47,650 nt of DNA from an uncultured Bacilli bacterium (GCA_947632065.1 CANRNO010000031.1:1-47650), one strand, 5' to 3'; numbered from the stretch's first letter, positions 37,744 to 47,535 are shown. The notes: a model not told the origin generated them from the sequence alone. Program-made: numbers and translations.

Positions 37744-39238
37744 GTTAATCCTTTTTTAAAATGTTACCTTATCATTAATAGAAATGTTACCGAATATTTG
37801 TTGTATAATATATCTCTGAAAGGAGATGTATTTTTATATATGCATAATAAAGTATATGCGTTAAAACTTGTTCAAGATAAACTAAATGGTGATAATAATT
37901 ATTCTTATTCTCAAATTGCTTCTTTAACTGGATATACTAAAAAACAAATTTATAGATTTTCTAAACAATTAAAAGAAAAGGATATCAATTCTATTTTAGT
38001 TCATGGTTTAACTAATAAACCTTCTAATAATTCTGTTTCGCCCAAAGAAATTGAATTTATTAAGAACTTCAAGAATCAATATCCGATTATTAGTATACAA
38101 CAATTTATGGATATTTACCATGAAGATATTGTTTTTAATACTAAAATGAGAAAAATTGTTAAAGATAATAATCTTAAAATTCGTAGTTATTCTTTCTTTG
38201 AATCTTTATACGAAAGATTTAATTGGGTTAAACCAATCAAACATAAATCTTTTAATAAAGATTATGACAAACATCCTTTGAGATAACCTTCTCCTAGACG
38301 TGGTATTTTAATTATGATTGACGGAACTCCTCATGATTGGTTCCAAAATGGTAGAAAATCGTCTCTACATTTAGCTGTTGATGATTCTTCTGGTGAAGCA
38401 TTATGTGGTTGGTTTATGCCTACCGAATGTTTGGAAGGATACTTTCGTATGCTTTCAATATTAGTTACTAAATATGGTATTCCTGAAAATTTATATTGTG
38501 ATAGACATACAATACTTATCAGTCCAAAAGAAGATAACCTTACTCAATTTGGTCAAATGTGTGAAGATCTTGGAATTAATTTAATCGCTGCCAATACTCC
38601 TGAAGCTAAAGGCAAAGTTGAAAAATGGAATAATACTATTCAAAATAGATTAGTTAATGATATTAAAAGATTTAATATCAAGTCTATTGAACAATTAAAT
38701 CAATTCTTTAATGATTTTTATTGTGATTATCTTAATAAAAAATATGCTTATGAACCTAAAGAAAATGAATCTTCATTTGTTCCTTTAGATGATGTTGATT
38801 TATCTAACATACTTTGTATAAGAGATTACAGAGTCATGTTAAATGGATGTGTTTTCTCTTGGGGTAATAATTACTATAAAGTATTAGACAAAGATGGATC
38901 TATAAAACAAATATTTAAAGGAACTAAAATAAAAGTTTATGAAAATGTTTTAACAAAAATTGTAAGAGTTAAATACTATGATATTTTTTATGAAACAATA
39001 CAAATAGAAGGTCATAGAATAAATTCAGGAAAAAGAGAACAAGTGAGAATAGATAACCAAAAACAACTTGAACAAGTTTTAAAAGAACGTGATGAAAGAT
39101 TAAAAGCAAGGGCGAACAAAGTGAGTTCATGAAACCCTTGCTTTTTAGATTTCATCTTTTACAATATTCTTCCAAACAAAGTTCACCTTTGTTTGTTACT
39201 AATAAATTAAACTGGTAACATTTTAACTAATGATTAAC
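37744..39238 (+). mobile_element. Complete IS element, IS1202-like (ISNCY group), about 1495 bp
   Basis: 25-bp TIRs GTTAATCCTTTTTTAAAATGTTACC / GTTAATCATTAGTTAAAATGTTACC (22/25 identical), flanked by an 18-bp perfect direct repeat. Confidence 0.9.
37840..39132 (+). pseudogene. IS1202-like DDE transposase interrupted by an in-frame TAA
   Basis: ATG 37840 behind AAAGGAGATG; reading frame continues through TAA at 38284-38286 (KHPLR*PSPRRGILIMIDGTPHDWF); DDE-type catalytic core downstream. Confidence 0.85.
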
Positions 39239-39256
39239 AACTATGGTGATGGCATT
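39239..39256. repeat. Target-site duplication, right copy
   Basis: AACTATGGTGATGGCATT. Confidence 0.92.
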
Positions 39257-39305
39257 AATATATTAAGTTGTTTAAAAGTTCTCTAAATAAGCACATATAA
39301 ATTAT

Positions 39306-39334
39306 AAAAAAAGACCTTATATATAAGGCTTTAT
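39306..39334 (-). terminator. Terminator downstream of tRNA-Asn
   Basis: Minus strand GCCTTATATATAAGGTCTTTTTTT. Confidence 0.7.
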
Positions 39335-39343
39335 AATTCAATC

Positions 39344-39420
39344 TGGCGCCTCAACTAGGACTTGAACCTAGGACCCCTTGATTAACAGTCAAGTGCTCTA
39401 ACCAACTGAGCTATTGAGGC
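39344..39420 (-). tRNA. tRNA-Asn (GUU), CCA encoded
   Basis: GCCTCAATAGCTCAGTTGGTTAGAGCACTTGACTGTTAATCAAGGGGTCCTAGGTTCAAGTCCTAGTTGAGGCGCCA; cloverleaf arms and GTT anticodon. Confidence 0.97.
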
Positions 39421-39441
39421 AGATAGTTAATAGATAAACTA

Positions 39442-39999
39442 TTAACTTAATTTTTCTTTTATTTCATCTGTATTAGTAATAAATTCTTCTACTTCTTTAT
39501 TGCTAATTTTAATAAGTGTTGGTCCATTTACTTTTAATTCAGAAATATCAGTAGGTTCTTCGTTTATATCTTCTCCAATAAACTTACTATTTAAACCTTC
39601 TTTTATATCTACATAGTATATTGGTAAATGTTCTTCTTTTTCTTTATAAGAACTATATAAATCTGTATAAGTACTATCACCAGTTACATCATAAAATAAT
39701 ACATAGTATTCATCATCACTTTTATTAAATGTTGAACCAGCTAAAATTTTATCATTTTGTATTGTTGCTTCTCCAACTTGTTTTTTATAATTACTATTAC
39801 TACTATGATTAGTAATATAATCTGTTAAGAAATAAACTCCTCCAAAAATGATTACTACTACAATTAAGTATTTAATAATTTTACTGATTGATTCTGAATC
39901 TGTAGAACCTTTTACATCTAATTTTATTTTTTGTTCTTCTTTTTTAGTTTGTTTAATTTCTTTGTTTTTATTATTTTTTTTTGTTTTATTTTTTGCCAT
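39442..39999 (-). CDS. Hypothetical membrane-anchored protein (thioredoxin-like C-terminal region possible)
   Basis: Lys-rich N-terminus, TM, then YYVLFYDVTGDSTYTDLYSSYKEKEEHLPIYYVDIKEG...NGPTLIKISNKEV. Confidence 0.6.
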   Translation of the reverse strand: MAKNKTKKNNKNKEIKQTKKEEQKIKLDVKGSTDSESISKIIKYLIVVVIIFGGVYFLTDYITNHSSNSNYKKQVGEATIQNDKILAGSTFNKSDDEYYVLFYDVTGDSTYTDLYSSYKEKEEHLPIYYVDIKEGLNSKFIGEDINEEPTDISELKVNGPTLIKISNKEVEEFITNTDEIKEKLS

Positions 40000-40066
40000 T
40001 TTGTTCACCTGAAATTATTGTAACATTAAATACTTAAAAAATCAAAGAAAAAGAGTAATAATACTC

Positions 40067-41080
40067 TTATTTCATTGTCGGTATAGCACTTATAGAGGAT
40101 GCTACTTCTATTAATTCATCTTGATTCATAACATCACTAACAATATAATAATCTATTCCATTACTTGACCAGGTTAGAGAATCATCTGTCATAACTCCAT
40201 ATGTATCCATTAGTTGATATGGTTCTCCTAAAGTTGGAACTACTGTAAATTCATCTTCTTTGTTTGAAGTTTCCTCTACTAATAGAAATGATTTTTCTCC
40301 TTCAAAAGTCATTATTATTCTTTCTCCAGCATCTTTTTTAACTTTTTCTTCATTTGTTAATTTTGTTCCATCCGGTAATACTAAGGGATAGATAGTTTCA
40401 TCTAATTTACTTGTAGTTTTTATTTCTTCTTTTATTTCTGCACTTTTCATTGTTTCGTTTAAATCAAAATAATCTTTATTAAAAGTAGGACTATAATCTA
40501 TTTTAGTAAATTCCATAGTTAATTGTGGAATATTATCTTTGTTTAGAACATCTATCTTTTTAAATTTTAAATTTTTATTTATTTGGATTTTTTGTTTTGT
40601 TAATTTTTTATTATTTGGATAATTTACTTTTGTTATATAAGTATATCCTTTATCTGTTTTTTTGAAAGTTCTATTCTTATCATTTTTTATATCATTAAGA
40701 ATAGATTCTAGAAGATATATTTGTGAATTATTATATGGCCAATCACTTTGGAATTTAAAACTTTTATTTAGAGAAGGATTTAGTATATATACTCCTTCTT
40801 CATTTCTTAAAATTATTTGTTCATGATTATTTGCGGTATTCTTTAAACTTACTTTATATTTATCTTTCTTTTTATAAGATACTTCTACTTTATAATTGTA
40901 AACATCATCATTATTAGTAATTTCTAAATTTCCTTTTAAAAGATAAGCGTTTGCTTTTGTTATTTTTTTATCTAAGTCTTTTAATAAATCTTTCTCACTA
41001 TATTTCCCACATCCTGTTAATAGTAATATGCATCCTGTAAAAATTAATAATGTTGTTAGTTTTATAAATTTATTTTTCAT
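40067..41080 (-). CDS. Lipoprotein, LolA/GerS-like fold possible
   Basis: LLIFTGCILLLTGCGK lipobox; LolA-like pattern of beta-strands (NAYLLKGNLEITNNDDVYNYKVEVSYKKKDKYKVSLKN). Confidence 0.55.
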   Translation of the reverse strand: MKNKFIKLTTLLIFTGCILLLTGCGKYSEKDLLKDLDKKITKANAYLLKGNLEITNNDDVYNYKVEVSYKKKDKYKVSLKNTANNHEQIILRNEEGVYILNPSLNKSFKFQSDWPYNNSQIYLLESILNDIKNDKNRTFKKTDKGYTYITKVNYPNNKKLTKQKIQINKNLKFKKIDVLNKDNIPQLTMEFTKIDYSPTFNKDYFDLNETMKSAEIKEEIKTTSKLDETIYPLVLPDGTKLTNEEKVKKDAGERIIMTFEGEKSFLLVEETSNKEDEFTVVPTLGEPYQLMDTYGVMTDDSLTWSSNGIDYYIVSDVMNQDELIEVASSISAIPTMK

Positions 41081-41156
41081 TAAAGACCTCCATTTACTTT
41101 CTCATTAAAGTATATGGATATTTTTTTTAAGTATTACAAAAAGTAGAGTGTTTACT

Positions 41157-42491
41157 CTACTTTTCGGTTATTCTAACTTTTACTTTTTTAGTTTTTGATG
41201 AATATGAAAGTCTTACATCACTACCAGTAACTTTAACTGGAACTTCATGTTCTCCTACTCCGTATTTTTCTAAATCAATATATGCTTTTATAGTTGATGC
41301 ATCTATTGAACTTAGAATATCTTGAGATCCTTTAACGACTACTGTTACTCTACTATCATTTTCTGATAATGCTTGTACTTTATATTTATCATTTAAGTTT
41401 TCTGTTGCAACACTTATGTTATTAAACTCTTGTGTTTTAGAATCATCTATTCCAACTTTAATATTAATAGTATTTTGACTTAATTCTGTTATTCCTGTTG
41501 GTTTTTTGATTGTTACGTTGAAGTCTTTATCTGAATCAAGTCCTTTAACATCTATAGTAACTGGAATATATTCAATATCTTCTATTGTTTTTTCATCACC
41601 ATATACTTTTATTGTAGAAATAGATGGTGTTAGGGTTTTAATAGCTTTTCCAAATGCTAAGTTACCTTTTGGTACTATTCTTATTGGAACTTCTTTTGAT
41701 GGAGAAGTTATTGTAACATTAGCATCTACTGATTTTGGTACTATTTCAACATCTATAACATTTCCATCAGTATCGTATGCAACAAGTGGTACATCTTTTA
41801 AAATCATATCTCCTGCTTTAGCATTTACAAATTCATCTACATCTACTAAAGCTCTAACGGATGCTACTTTTTTAAGTTTATATGCTGCACCTTTTATAAT
41901 TACATCATCACGATCAAGTTCTACATTTTTAATATATAGTTTACTATCTAAATTATCTTTATGTAATACATCATATGTTAATGCTTTTGTTTCTGATGTT
42001 TTTTCATAAATTGTTACTGTTACAGTAGATGGATCTAGTCTATAATCTAGGGATGCTAAACGTTGTGAATATTTTAATGTTACTTTATGATTTCCAGGCT
42101 TTAATCCTGTTAAATCTACTGATACTCCTTTAGATGGAGATTGTTTTGCTAAAAAGATGTGACGTTTTTGTCCTACTAAAGTAATATCTACTGATTTTGG
42201 TAATCCTTCTACTACATATAATTCTTCATTATAAATTGCAGATACAGGTTGTTTATATAAAACTTCTGCATATTGGTCAATCATAACATTGGATTCTCTA
42301 TCGATTAGTATAAATACTCCAAATGCTAAAATTAATGATATAACAATTAATGTTGATTTTTTATTAAAAGTTCTTTCTAAACTTTTACTATTATTTTTAA
42401 ATATACTTGTGATTTTTAATATTAATTTTGTTATAGGAGTAATTAACCATTTATCAAAGAAAGATCCAATACTTCTAATTATTTTCTTCAT
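41157..42491 (-). CDS. cdaR: YbbR-domain protein (CdaR)
   Basis: Cytoplasmic N-terminus, one TM, repeated YbbR-like domains (PVSAIYNEELYVVEGLPKSVDITLVGQ...); downstream of and overlapping cdaA. Confidence 0.87.
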   Translation of the reverse strand: MKKIIRSIGSFFDKWLITPITKLILKITSIFKNNSKSLERTFNKKSTLIVISLILAFGVFILIDRESNVMIDQYAEVLYKQPVSAIYNEELYVVEGLPKSVDITLVGQKRHIFLAKQSPSKGVSVDLTGLKPGNHKVTLKYSQRLASLDYRLDPSTVTVTIYEKTSETKALTYDVLHKDNLDSKLYIKNVELDRDDVIIKGAAYKLKKVASVRALVDVDEFVNAKAGDMILKDVPLVAYDTDGNVIDVEIVPKSVDANVTITSPSKEVPIRIVPKGNLAFGKAIKTLTPSISTIKVYGDEKTIEDIEYIPVTIDVKGLDSDKDFNVTIKKPTGITELSQNTINIKVGIDDSKTQEFNNISVATENLNDKYKVQALSENDSRVTVVVKGSQDILSSIDASTIKAYIDLEKYGVGEHEVPVKVTGSDVRLSYSSKTKKVKVRITEK

Positions 42492-43317
42492 ATATCTCAT
42501 CCTCATCTAATTCTTCATCATCAAATTCTATATCTTGTTTTGGTCTTAACTCATCAATTAACATTATTCTAACATCATCAATTGATAAGTTATAGAACAT
42601 TTCTCCTTTTAAAGCAACAGATAATCTTCCTGTTTCTTCTGATACTATTAATACTAAAGCATCTGTTTCTTCACTTATTCCAAGTCCTGCTCTATGTCTA
42701 GTTCCAAGATGACGATTTATCTTATTACTACTACTTGTTGGGAATACTGCTCCTGCACAAGTAATTCTATCTCCTTGAATAATTACTCCTCCATCATGTA
42801 ATGGATTTCCTTCATAAAAAATTGATATTAATAAATCACTAGTAAGATCTGCATATATTTTTTTAGCTTTATCAATATAGTCTCCTAAACTTATATCTCT
42901 TTCTATTACTATTAAAGCACCTATTTTTTGCTTGCTCATAAAATCCATTGCTTGAACTACTTCGTATACAACATGTTCTCTTTCATCTACAGTTAAAACT
43001 TTATGTCTTCCAAGCAATTGATTACGTCCTAATTGTTCCAACATAGTTCTTATTTCTGGTTGGAAAATTATTATTAATGCAAGTGGTCCCCAAGTCATTA
43101 CATATTCAAGTAATACTCCTACTACTGTTAGACCACACCAGTCACTAACAAATTTTAAAATTATTACAAAGGCTACTCCTTTAAATAATAATGATAATTT
43201 TACGTTGTTTTTGATATTTTTTAAAATTATATAAAATATAAACCAAACTAATGATATATCTACTAATTTTCTTATTATAGAGATAATATCAGTTATAGTT
43301 ATAGTAGTTAAACTCAT
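42475..43317 (-). CDS. cdaA: Diadenylate cyclase CdaA
   Basis: Three TMs, LHDGGVIIQGDRITCAGAVFP and LGTRHRAGLGISEETDAL DAC motifs. Confidence 0.95.
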   Translation of the reverse strand: MSLTTITITDIISIIRKLVDISLVWFIFYIILKNIKNNVKLSLLFKGVAFVIILKFVSDWCGLTVVGVLLEYVMTWGPLALIIIFQPEIRTMLEQLGRNQLLGRHKVLTVDEREHVVYEVVQAMDFMSKQKIGALIVIERDISLGDYIDKAKKIYADLTSDLLISIFYEGNPLHDGGVIIQGDRITCAGAVFPTSSSNKINRHLGTRHRAGLGISEETDALVLIVSEETGRLSVALKGEMFYNLSIDDVRIMLIDELRPKQDIEFDDEELDEDEIYEENN

Positions 43318-43416
43318 TTTATCAACTTCCTTTCAGAGAGATACTTTTTTAGTATAACTCAATTATAATAATTAGTAAAGGTTTCTAATTATTATATTTT
43401 TTATAATTGTAAATTG

Positions 43417-44208
43417 TTATTGTATTGTTGGTATTTGAGGTTGTTGCTCACTTGTTGCCTCTGGCATTTGTGGTTGTTCCATGGGTTGTTGAGGTGCTTG
43501 TTGTTCTGTATTTTCTATTGTTTCTATTGGTTGTTCTTCTTGTGGTGTTTGTTGGTTATCTATTGCCTCTGGTACTTGTGGTGTTTCTAAAGATGCTGTC
43601 TCCATTGGTGGCATAACGTTATCTATTTGAGCATTTGGTATCTGGTTTTCCACTGGTGGGAATATTTCTCCACTTTGTTGGGGCATTGGGGATGCTTGTG
43701 TTTCCGGTGTTTGAGGCATTTGTGGTTGTTGGTACGTCTGTTGTGTTGGCACTTGTTGTTGATATTGCATTGTTGGATCAGTTTGTTGTGGTAGTGGAGG
43801 TTGCTCTGGTTGATTAATCACTTCATTTGTTTGAGTAAATTGATTTGCCACTGGTGGGAATATTTCTCCGTTTTGTTGTGGCATTGGGGATGCTTGCGCA
43901 ACTGTATTATTCATATCATTTGTTTGTAATTGTTGAGATGGCATTGCTTGTTCTTGCATTACATTTTCGTTTATATTTTCTAAAGGTTGAGGTGCCTGTT
44001 GGGGAGCTACTTCTTGTGGCGTTGATGATGTTTCTTCGTTTTCTTCTGTATTAATATTTTCTTTATTTTGCTCTTTATTTTTTGTTCTTTTTTCTGCTAA
44101 ATAACCAATACATGCACATAATAAAACTGCTGATATCGAGCAAACAATAACATAAGTAGTTCCATCTAATGTATCTCTAAAAAATGTTATTACTGGGTTC
44201 ATAGGCAC
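43417..44208 (-). CDS. Pro/Gln-rich membrane-anchored low-complexity protein
   Basis: N-terminal TM then PQQ/EQQ-rich tail containing two copies of QASPMPQQ[NS]GEIFPPV[AE]NQ. Confidence 0.65.
   Translation of the reverse strand: MPMNPVITFFRDTLDGTTYVIVCSISAVLLCACIGYLAEKRTKNKEQNKENINTEENEETSSTPQEVAPQQAPQPLENINENVMQEQAMPSQQLQTNDMNNTVAQASPMPQQNGEIFPPVANQFTQTNEVINQPEQPPLPQQTDPTMQYQQQVPTQQTYQQPQMPQTPETQASPMPQQSGEIFPPVENQIPNAQIDNVMPPMETASLETPQVPEAIDNQQTPQEEQPIETIENTEQQAPQQPMEQPQMPEATSEQQPQIPTIQ
43650..43896. repeat. Pair of imperfect ~50-bp direct repeats
   Basis: CCACTGGTGGGAATATTTCTCC...TTTTGTTG[GT]GGCATTGGGGATGCTTG at ~43650-43697 and ~43847-43896. Confidence 0.75.
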
Positions 44209-44270
44209 ACCTCTTTATTCTATTTCTATGATAACATTTTATATCTACTTTTACAAGTAAAAGAACAAAA

Positions 44271-44383
44271 GATTAATTATTAAAACTAAAGTTTTATAAT
44301 TAATCTCGAAAATCTCACAATTTTCTTTTTCTACTTCATAAAGATTTCTCTTTCCATAGACCAACTTCCGATAGTCGCTACCG
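44271..44383 (-). ncRNA. Candidate omega-RNA / IS605-type right end downstream of tnpB
   Basis: Four consecutive hairpins on the tnpB strand: CGGTAG-CGA-CTATCG, AAAGA-GAAA-TCTTT, GAAAAT-TGTGAG-ATTTTC, GATTAATTAT(A)AAAC-TTTA-GTTTT(A)ATAATTAATC. Confidence 0.5.
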
Positions 44384-44406
44384 TACTTTATTTTTATTAT
44401 ATTACC

Positions 44407-45573
44407 TTAGTTTTTTAATAATCTTTTATAATATAATTCTATACCTTCTTCTAATATATTTATACTTGCATTTATATCTCTATCATTTTTATTACCACAC
44501 TTCGAACACTCCCATTTTCTTATTCTTAAATCACTTATCTCTTTATTTATATTCCCACATCTACTACATTTCTTACTACTTGGAAAATATGTATTTACTT
44601 TTATTAACTTTTTATTATTCCATAAACTTTTATATTCTATCTGTCTTATTACTTCATTAAATGAATTATTACTTATATATTTTGATAAGTGATTCTTTTT
44701 ATTTTCTTTTTTTGTTATCATATCTTTTACTTTTAATGTCTCTACTGCTATTAAATCATTTTCTTTTACTATTTTTGTAGTGATTTCATGTATTAAATAC
44801 TTTCTCATATTTCTTATCTTTTGATATGCTATTTTTATCTTCATTTTTATTTTATAACTATTCTTACTACATCTTTTACATCTTGAAAATCCTCTTTGTA
44901 ATCCTTTTATTCTTTTCTCTTGTCTTGTTATTTTTTCTTCTATTTTATATTTATACCCATCACTTGTTACTACTATGTTTTTTACTCCTAAGTCTATTCC
45001 AATTGGATACCCTAAAGAAAATGGTTTTTCTTCTATTTCTTCTTCTACTGATAATGATACATAATATTTATATCCAACTTTCTTTATAGTTGCATTAAAT
45101 ATTTTACCAGTAAACTTTTTCTTATTTCTATAACCTCTTATTTTTATCTTTCCTAGTTTAGGTAATTTAATTTCTTTATTTTCTAAATCTAATTCTATAT
45201 TAGAATAACTTTTACTTTTATAACTACTTCTTATACAAGTAGTCCTATAAGTATCTTTATAGTTTTTACTTTTAAACTTAGGATAACCATAACCATTAAA
45301 GAAATTTATGAATGATTTATCTAAATCTTCTAATGAATTTCTAAGACAAACACTATCTACTTCTTTTAACCAAGGATATTCTACATATAATTTTTTTAAG
45401 TCTTTTTTCATATCTGAAAGAGATATGTTTTTATTATTTTCATTATACTCAGTTTTCTTTTTATCTAAATAATAATTATATACAAATCTACTACTACCAA
45501 TAGATTTATTAATTAATATTTTTTGTTCTTCTGTAGGATATATTCTAAATTGATAAGCTTTATTTATTAGCAC
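44407..45573 (-). CDS. tnpB: TnpB (IS200/IS605-family RNA-guided nuclease), no adjacent TnpA
   Basis: GTG start; RuvC motifs GIDLGVKN, AVETLKV, NDRDINASINI; zinc finger CSRCGNINKE...ECSKCGNKNDRD. Confidence 0.93.
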   Translation of the reverse strand: MLINKAYQFRIYPTEEQKILINKSIGSSRFVYNYYLDKKKTEYNENNKNISLSDMKKDLKKLYVEYPWLKEVDSVCLRNSLEDLDKSFINFFNGYGYPKFKSKNYKDTYRTTCIRSSYKSKSYSNIELDLENKEIKLPKLGKIKIRGYRNKKKFTGKIFNATIKKVGYKYYVSLSVEEEIEEKPFSLGYPIGIDLGVKNIVVTSDGYKYKIEEKITRQEKRIKGLQRGFSRCKRCSKNSYKIKMKIKIAYQKIRNMRKYLIHEITTKIVKENDLIAVETLKVKDMITKKENKKNHLSKYISNNSFNEVIRQIEYKSLWNNKKLIKVNTYFPSSKKCSRCGNINKEISDLRIRKWECSKCGNKNDRDINASINILEEGIELYYKRLLKN

Positions 45574-45717
45574 TCAAACCACCCTCTAACTTTATAAATT
45601 AAGTATACCAATAAAACAATTGTACGCCAATACTGTTTATTAACTTTTGTTTATTTTTCATTAAACGCACTTTCCTTATAAATAAAAAATTTAAAATTTA
45701 GTATTTTAAATTTTTTT

Positions 45718-46314
45718 CTATTCCATAGAAAAATCTTCACATGGATTTTTACTTACTTTTTCATAATATGATTTTAATAAATCAAAGCGACTTACTACTG
45801 GTGTTGGACAGAATTTTTTTATATATTCATAATCATCTTCTATTAAGGCTTGTCTTATTTTAGTTGCAGATAATCCTTCAAAAAGAGTAGCTCTATCAAA
45901 ACTACGATAAGTTATATAATTTTCTACTTCTGTATCTTTAAACCAACTATCAAGTATTTCTTTATTATCTGAATAATATAGAGAAAAATATTTTTGTGAA
46001 ATTCTAGATACTACGTTGTAGTAAAAATATCTACCCCAAATTTTTGTATCTTCTTCATCTTCTTCCATTGACCAATCTGGTAATGTCATTATAGAAATTC
46101 TATCATTGTCTTCCATATCTAAACATTCTCTTAACATCTCTTCTCTTAGATTTATATCATATGGATTTCTTATCATATTAGATTTGTTTTCACTTCCTAA
46201 AACAATTAATACTTTGTCACATTCTTCTAATGCTTTTTTTACTACATATAAATGTGCATTATGTATTGGTTGCATTCTTGCTAAAAAAACTCCTATTTTA
46301 TTATTTTTTTCCAT
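45718..46314 (-). CDS. Nicotinamide-nucleotide adenylyltransferase-like nucleotidyltransferase
   Basis: GVFLARMQPIHNAHLYVVKKAL (HxGH-like), NPYDINLREEML, LSATKIRQAL. Confidence 0.8.
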   Translation of the reverse strand: MEKNNKIGVFLARMQPIHNAHLYVVKKALEECDKVLIVLGSENKSNMIRNPYDINLREEMLRECLDMEDNDRISIMTLPDWSMEEDEEDTKIWGRYFYYNVVSRISQKYFSLYYSDNKEILDSWFKDTEVENYITYRSFDRATLFEGLSATKIRQALIEDDYEYIKKFCPTPVVSRFDLLKSYYEKVSKNPCEDFSME

Positions 46315-46361
46315 AGTACCACCTTATCTTTTTTATATAATTATTATACTATATTTTCTTT

Positions 46362-46386
46362 ATAAAAAAAACTCTCCATAGAGAGA
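46362..46386 (-). terminator. Intrinsic terminator after repeat element copy 1
   Basis: Minus strand CTCTCTATGGAGAGTTTTTTTT. Confidence 0.8.
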
Positions 46387-46405
46387 TTATTTTATTAAAT
46401 TAATT

Positions 46406-46481
46406 GGTGCAATTTGGAAAGTTATCTACAACTTTTTTCGAAAAAGATTATTATAGCACCAACCATTAATATAATTATAAC
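46406..46481 (-). repeat. Repeat element copy 1 (possible small RNA)
   Basis: GGTGC...GCACC-bounded 55 bp plus 21-bp flank, matching 47575-47650; on minus strand contains TGCTATAAT. Confidence 0.8.
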
Positions 46482-46537
46482 TTTATACTAAAGAAAAAGC
46501 AAACTATTGTAGTTTACTTTATAAATTATATTGTATA

Positions 46538-47023
46538 TTACTTTATATTTAATAACTCTCTCTTTTTTGTTTCAAATTCATCTAGTGTAATTGCATCCAT
46601 ATCTAATAACTCTTTCAACTTTTTTATTTCATCTAAATTACTTCTATCTTTTTGTGGCTTATGTTGTTTGGCATTATATTCTTCTATATAATTTTTAATA
46701 AATTCTGCATTTTTATTTTCTGTAGTATAATTACCCCAAGGATCTTTAAAATAAACAATATTTTCATCATATAGTCTATTTGCAGGTCTCTTTTTTGCTT
46801 CAATCGTTCCAGGAACAATAAATTGTAGAAATCCTTTTGTAAACGTAGTTGATTTTTTAAATTGAACACTTGTAATTTGGCTTAATAAAATTGTTTTTTC
46901 CCCAACAAATCCATGAGTCATTTTCGACATAACTCCAGGTCTTGAAATTGTTATACTATTTTCGTTTAATTTTAGTATTGCTTTTCCCTCACCCATAACT
47001 TTAAAGACAAATTCTTTATTCAT
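46538..47023 (-). CDS. PH-like domain protein with C-terminal SHOCT-type motif
   Basis: ITISRPG...ILLSQITSVQFKKSTTFTKGFLQFIVPG (bPH-like); LDEIKKLKELLDMDAITLDEFETKKRELL (SHOCT). Confidence 0.75.
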   Translation of the reverse strand: MNKEFVFKVMGEGKAILKLNENSITISRPGVMSKMTHGFVGEKTILLSQITSVQFKKSTTFTKGFLQFIVPGTIEAKKRPANRLYDENIVYFKDPWGNYTTENKNAEFIKNYIEEYNAKQHKPQKDRSNLDEIKKLKELLDMDAITLDEFETKKRELLNIK

Positions 47024-47093
47024 AATTTCACCTCACAATAATTATAACACAGTTAGTTAAATAGTAAAATGCAACTTATTAGTTTTAAAAATA

Positions 47094-47308
47094 TCAATTG
47101 TTTTCTTTTTGCCATGAAGAATAATGATATGTATAAAAAATATTAATGAGTTTTTTCCCAGTATTATAATCAAATTATATTTCTTCTGGTTTAGAAAACT
47201 CCCAGCCATTATCAGTTAAAATAACTTCAAACATTAATTTAAATGAATCATTTCCAATTGATTTATTTATTAGATTAAATACTTTTGTAACTTCAGATGG
47301 TTTATATT
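47094..47308 (-). pseudogene. Fragment of IS30-type DDE transposase
   Basis: KKYKPSEVTKVFNLINKSIGNDSFKLMFEVILTDNGWEFSKPEEI*FDYNTGKKLINIFYTYHYSSWQKENN*; internal TAA at 47175-47177. Not in the ORF track. Confidence 0.75.
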
Positions 47309-47310
47309 TT

Positions 47311-47466
47311 TTATTTTATTGGTAATCCAACAATATGCAAATGTGGATTTGGTTCATCGTAATGTATAATTGCACTTGCTATCTTAAAATTAGGTACTTG
47401 TAACTCTAAATCTTTTACTTGTTCTATAAAAACATTAGTCTTGTTCTTTTTAATAACATTTATCAT
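47311..47466 (-). pseudogene. Fragment of Mob/Pre (MobV-type) relaxase
   Basis: MINVIKKNKTNVFIEQVKDLELQVPNFKIASAIIHYDEPNPHLHIVGLPIK*; HxDExxPHxHxxxxP motif. Not in the ORF track. Confidence 0.65.
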
Positions 47467-47507
47467 AAGACACCAACCTTTCCGACTGATTTTTCTATTA
47501 CAAAAGA

Positions 47508-47535
47508 AAAATCAACCTATTTTTAGGTTGATCTA
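47508..47535 (-). terminator. Intrinsic terminator after repeat element copy 2
   Basis: Minus strand ATCAACCTAAAAATAGGTTGATTTTTC. Confidence 0.8.

Noticed and set aside
38284-38286. Possible programmed stop readthrough in the IS transposase
   Set aside because: A single nonsense mutation is simpler; no recognisable readthrough context or conserved stem was evident. Kept only as an alternative.
43425-44054. Plus-strand Val/Leu-rich ORFs
   Set aside because: Reverse complement of the Pro/Gln-rich repeat gene; composition mirrors the CAA/CCA codons.
46427-46436. GTTGTAGAT on the minus strand within both repeat copies resembles the 3' end of Cas12a direct repeats
   Set aside because: No upstream TCTAC to form the crRNA pseudoknot stem, no repeat-spacer array and no cas genes; coincidental 9-mer.
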